DNA of 64,000 bases from assembly GCF_000783395.1 (NCBI RefSeq), contig NZ_JSFK01000016.1:62001-126000 (forward strand). Direction: 5' to 3'. Shown here piece by piece: positions 63,240 through 64,000 of this stretch (the first letter of the stretch is position 1; every line of letters begins with the position of its first letter). Made by a program: the position numbers and the translations under genes. The notes under the pieces were generated by a model. That model made no database searches and was not told the origin of the DNA. It saw nothing but the letters and a program-made list of their open reading frames with translations. This stretch comes from Pseudomonas chlororaphis. GTDB taxonomy: Bacteria > Pseudomonadota > Gammaproteobacteria > Pseudomonadales > Pseudomonadaceae.

Positions 63240-63442
63240 CGTGTCGTGTCTCTGCCTCAAAAGTCTGCATGGCAGGTGAGAGGCAACACCGAACCAGCGC
63301 TTTAGCGGTATTTCGAAGCCCTGTTCCGGCTTCTGACGGCGACTGTTGAAGTCACCTGGCGCCCCGCAAGTAGCTGTTTAAATCGGCGCATGGGCAACAT
63401 CCTAGAGAACGTGACCGATCAGTGTCAAGAATCAGCCGCAAC

Positions 63443-63473
63443 AAAAAAGGCCCGCACAATGCGGGGCCTTTTC
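63443..63473 (-). terminator. Terminator after the DoxX gene
   Basis: On the minus strand AAAAGGCCCCGC, loop, GCGGGCCTTTTTT. Confidence 0.88.
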
Positions 63474-63488
63474 CTTGAGCCAGAGCGC

Positions 63489-63923
63489 TTAACCGGCGAT
63501 GGCGCGGTCCACCGAGAGCTTGCCGGCGCCCTCGATCAGCACGGCGAGGCTGCCACCGAGCAGAGCCAGGGCGAACTCGTAACCGTTGTTGGCCATAAAC
63601 AGACCGTTGCTGATGTGTACGGTGAAGATCGCCACCAGCGACAGGAAGGTCAGACCCAACGCTGCCGGGCGCACCAGCAGGCCGATGATCAAGGCCAGGC
63701 CGGCGAAGAACTCAGTGCCGCCAGCCAGGGTCGCCATCAGGTAGCCCGGGTGCAGACCAATGCTGTCCATGTACTGCGCCGTGCCCGCCAGACCATAACC
63801 ACCGAACAGACCGAAAAGTTTTTGCGAACCGTGTGCAGCGAAGATTACGCCGACCGCAATGCGCAGGATGGTCAGACCGTAGCCAGCGCGGGTGAACAGT
63901 ACTTTGTTGATCAGAGAGCTCAT
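63489..63923 (-). CDS. DoxX-family membrane protein
   Basis: The 144-residue protein has four membrane helices (GLTILRIAVGVIFAAHGSQK, the GGTEFFAGLALIIGLLVRPA segment, and two more). It fits the DoxX/YphA/YqjF superfamily; members are small electron-transfer or integral partners of oxidoreductases. AAGGA lies about 7 bases before the ATG. A sigma-70-like promoter is at 63969-63997. Confidence 0.9.
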   Translation of the reverse strand: MSSLINKVLFTRAGYGLTILRIAVGVIFAAHGSQKLFGLFGGYGLAGTAQYMDSIGLHPGYLMATLAGGTEFFAGLALIIGLLVRPAALGLTFLSLVAIFTVHISNGLFMANNGYEFALALLGGSLAVLIEGAGKLSVDRAIAG

Positions 63924-63968
63924 GGGGCATTCCTTGTTTTTGCGAGAAGTTGTGTGTGTTGGTTGGCC

Positions 63969-63997
63969 GCTATATTAATCAGTAAATTTCATGTTAA
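63969..63997 (-). promoter_or_regulatory. Promoter of the DoxX gene
   Basis: On the minus strand TTAACA, 17 bases, TATAGC. The predicted start is about 35-40 bases before the ATG. Confidence 0.5.
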
Positions 63998-64000
63998 AAG

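Overview
The window is chromosomal DNA of a Pseudomonas of the P. fluorescens group. The evidence is the high GC, the OprI lipoprotein, Arg32-type EF-P next to its rhamnosyltransferase EarP, Pseudomonas-type REP/REPIN palindromes, and gene blocks that match the P. aeruginosa order as I recall it: mobA/moaB/moeA; yqjD-like genes, dgt and a Roc2-type two-component pair; sagS, ospR, gpx, msrB, alaA and htpX; ohrR, ohr, efp and earP; oprI, an L,D-transpeptidase, tesA, the ybbA/ybbP-type ABC pair and greB. I see no insertion sequence, prophage, CRISPR array, tRNA or rRNA. It reads as core genome with small accessory patches.

Layout. 1-6 kb: the end of a MOSC protein, cheV behind a textbook FliA promoter, a protein like a degenerate Hpt domain, a NarL-type sensor/regulator pair and a YegS-type lipid kinase. 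6-10.6 kb: molybdenum cofactor genes (moeA, moaB, mobA), a small lipoprotein with an AlgU-type promoter, a pseudouridine synthase, an uncharacterised gene under a near-perfect LexA box, and a glutaredoxin-like protein. 10.8-15 kb: a KefB-type antiporter, an ammonium transporter and a yqjD/yqjE/yqjK-like membrane operon. 15-29 kb is a signalling block: an EAL protein, dgt, a BvgAS/Roc2-like system, an HD-GYP protein with a large insertion, fRMsr, a DUF815 ATPase and the SagS-like hybrid kinase.

29-36 kb: a peroxide and methionine-repair group (ospR, gpx, msrB) with a palindromic operator, alaA, htpX, tpm, a DODA-type dioxygenase and a DEAD-box helicase with a long structured leader. 37-45 kb: a crotonase, a spermidine-synthase-like protein, class II DAHP synthase, a YcaQ-type glycosylase, two LysR regulators and a TauE-type exporter. 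44.8-49 kb: ohrR and ohr with three related operator copies, a secreted esterase-like protein, efp and earP. 49-56 kb: small proteins, cysB, a stress protein, a 5'-nucleotidase, a PanE-like reductase, a PilZ protein and class I DAHP synthase. 56-64 kb: a degraded AT-rich stretch, oprI, an L,D-transpeptidase, tesA, the ABC pair, greB and a DoxX protein.

Three themes recur. Phospho-relay and c-di-GMP signalling appear in cheV, the NarL pair, the Roc2-like pair, SagS, EAL, HD-GYP and PilZ. Thiol and peroxide defence uses two separate MarR-family regulons, OspR and OhrR. Envelope functions include OprI, the L,D-transpeptidase, HtpX and the lipoprotein. The less expected items are the LexA-controlled unknown gene, the insertion inside the HD-GYP domain, the repeated OhrR operators, the pseudo-Hpt protein and the gene remnant upstream of oprI.
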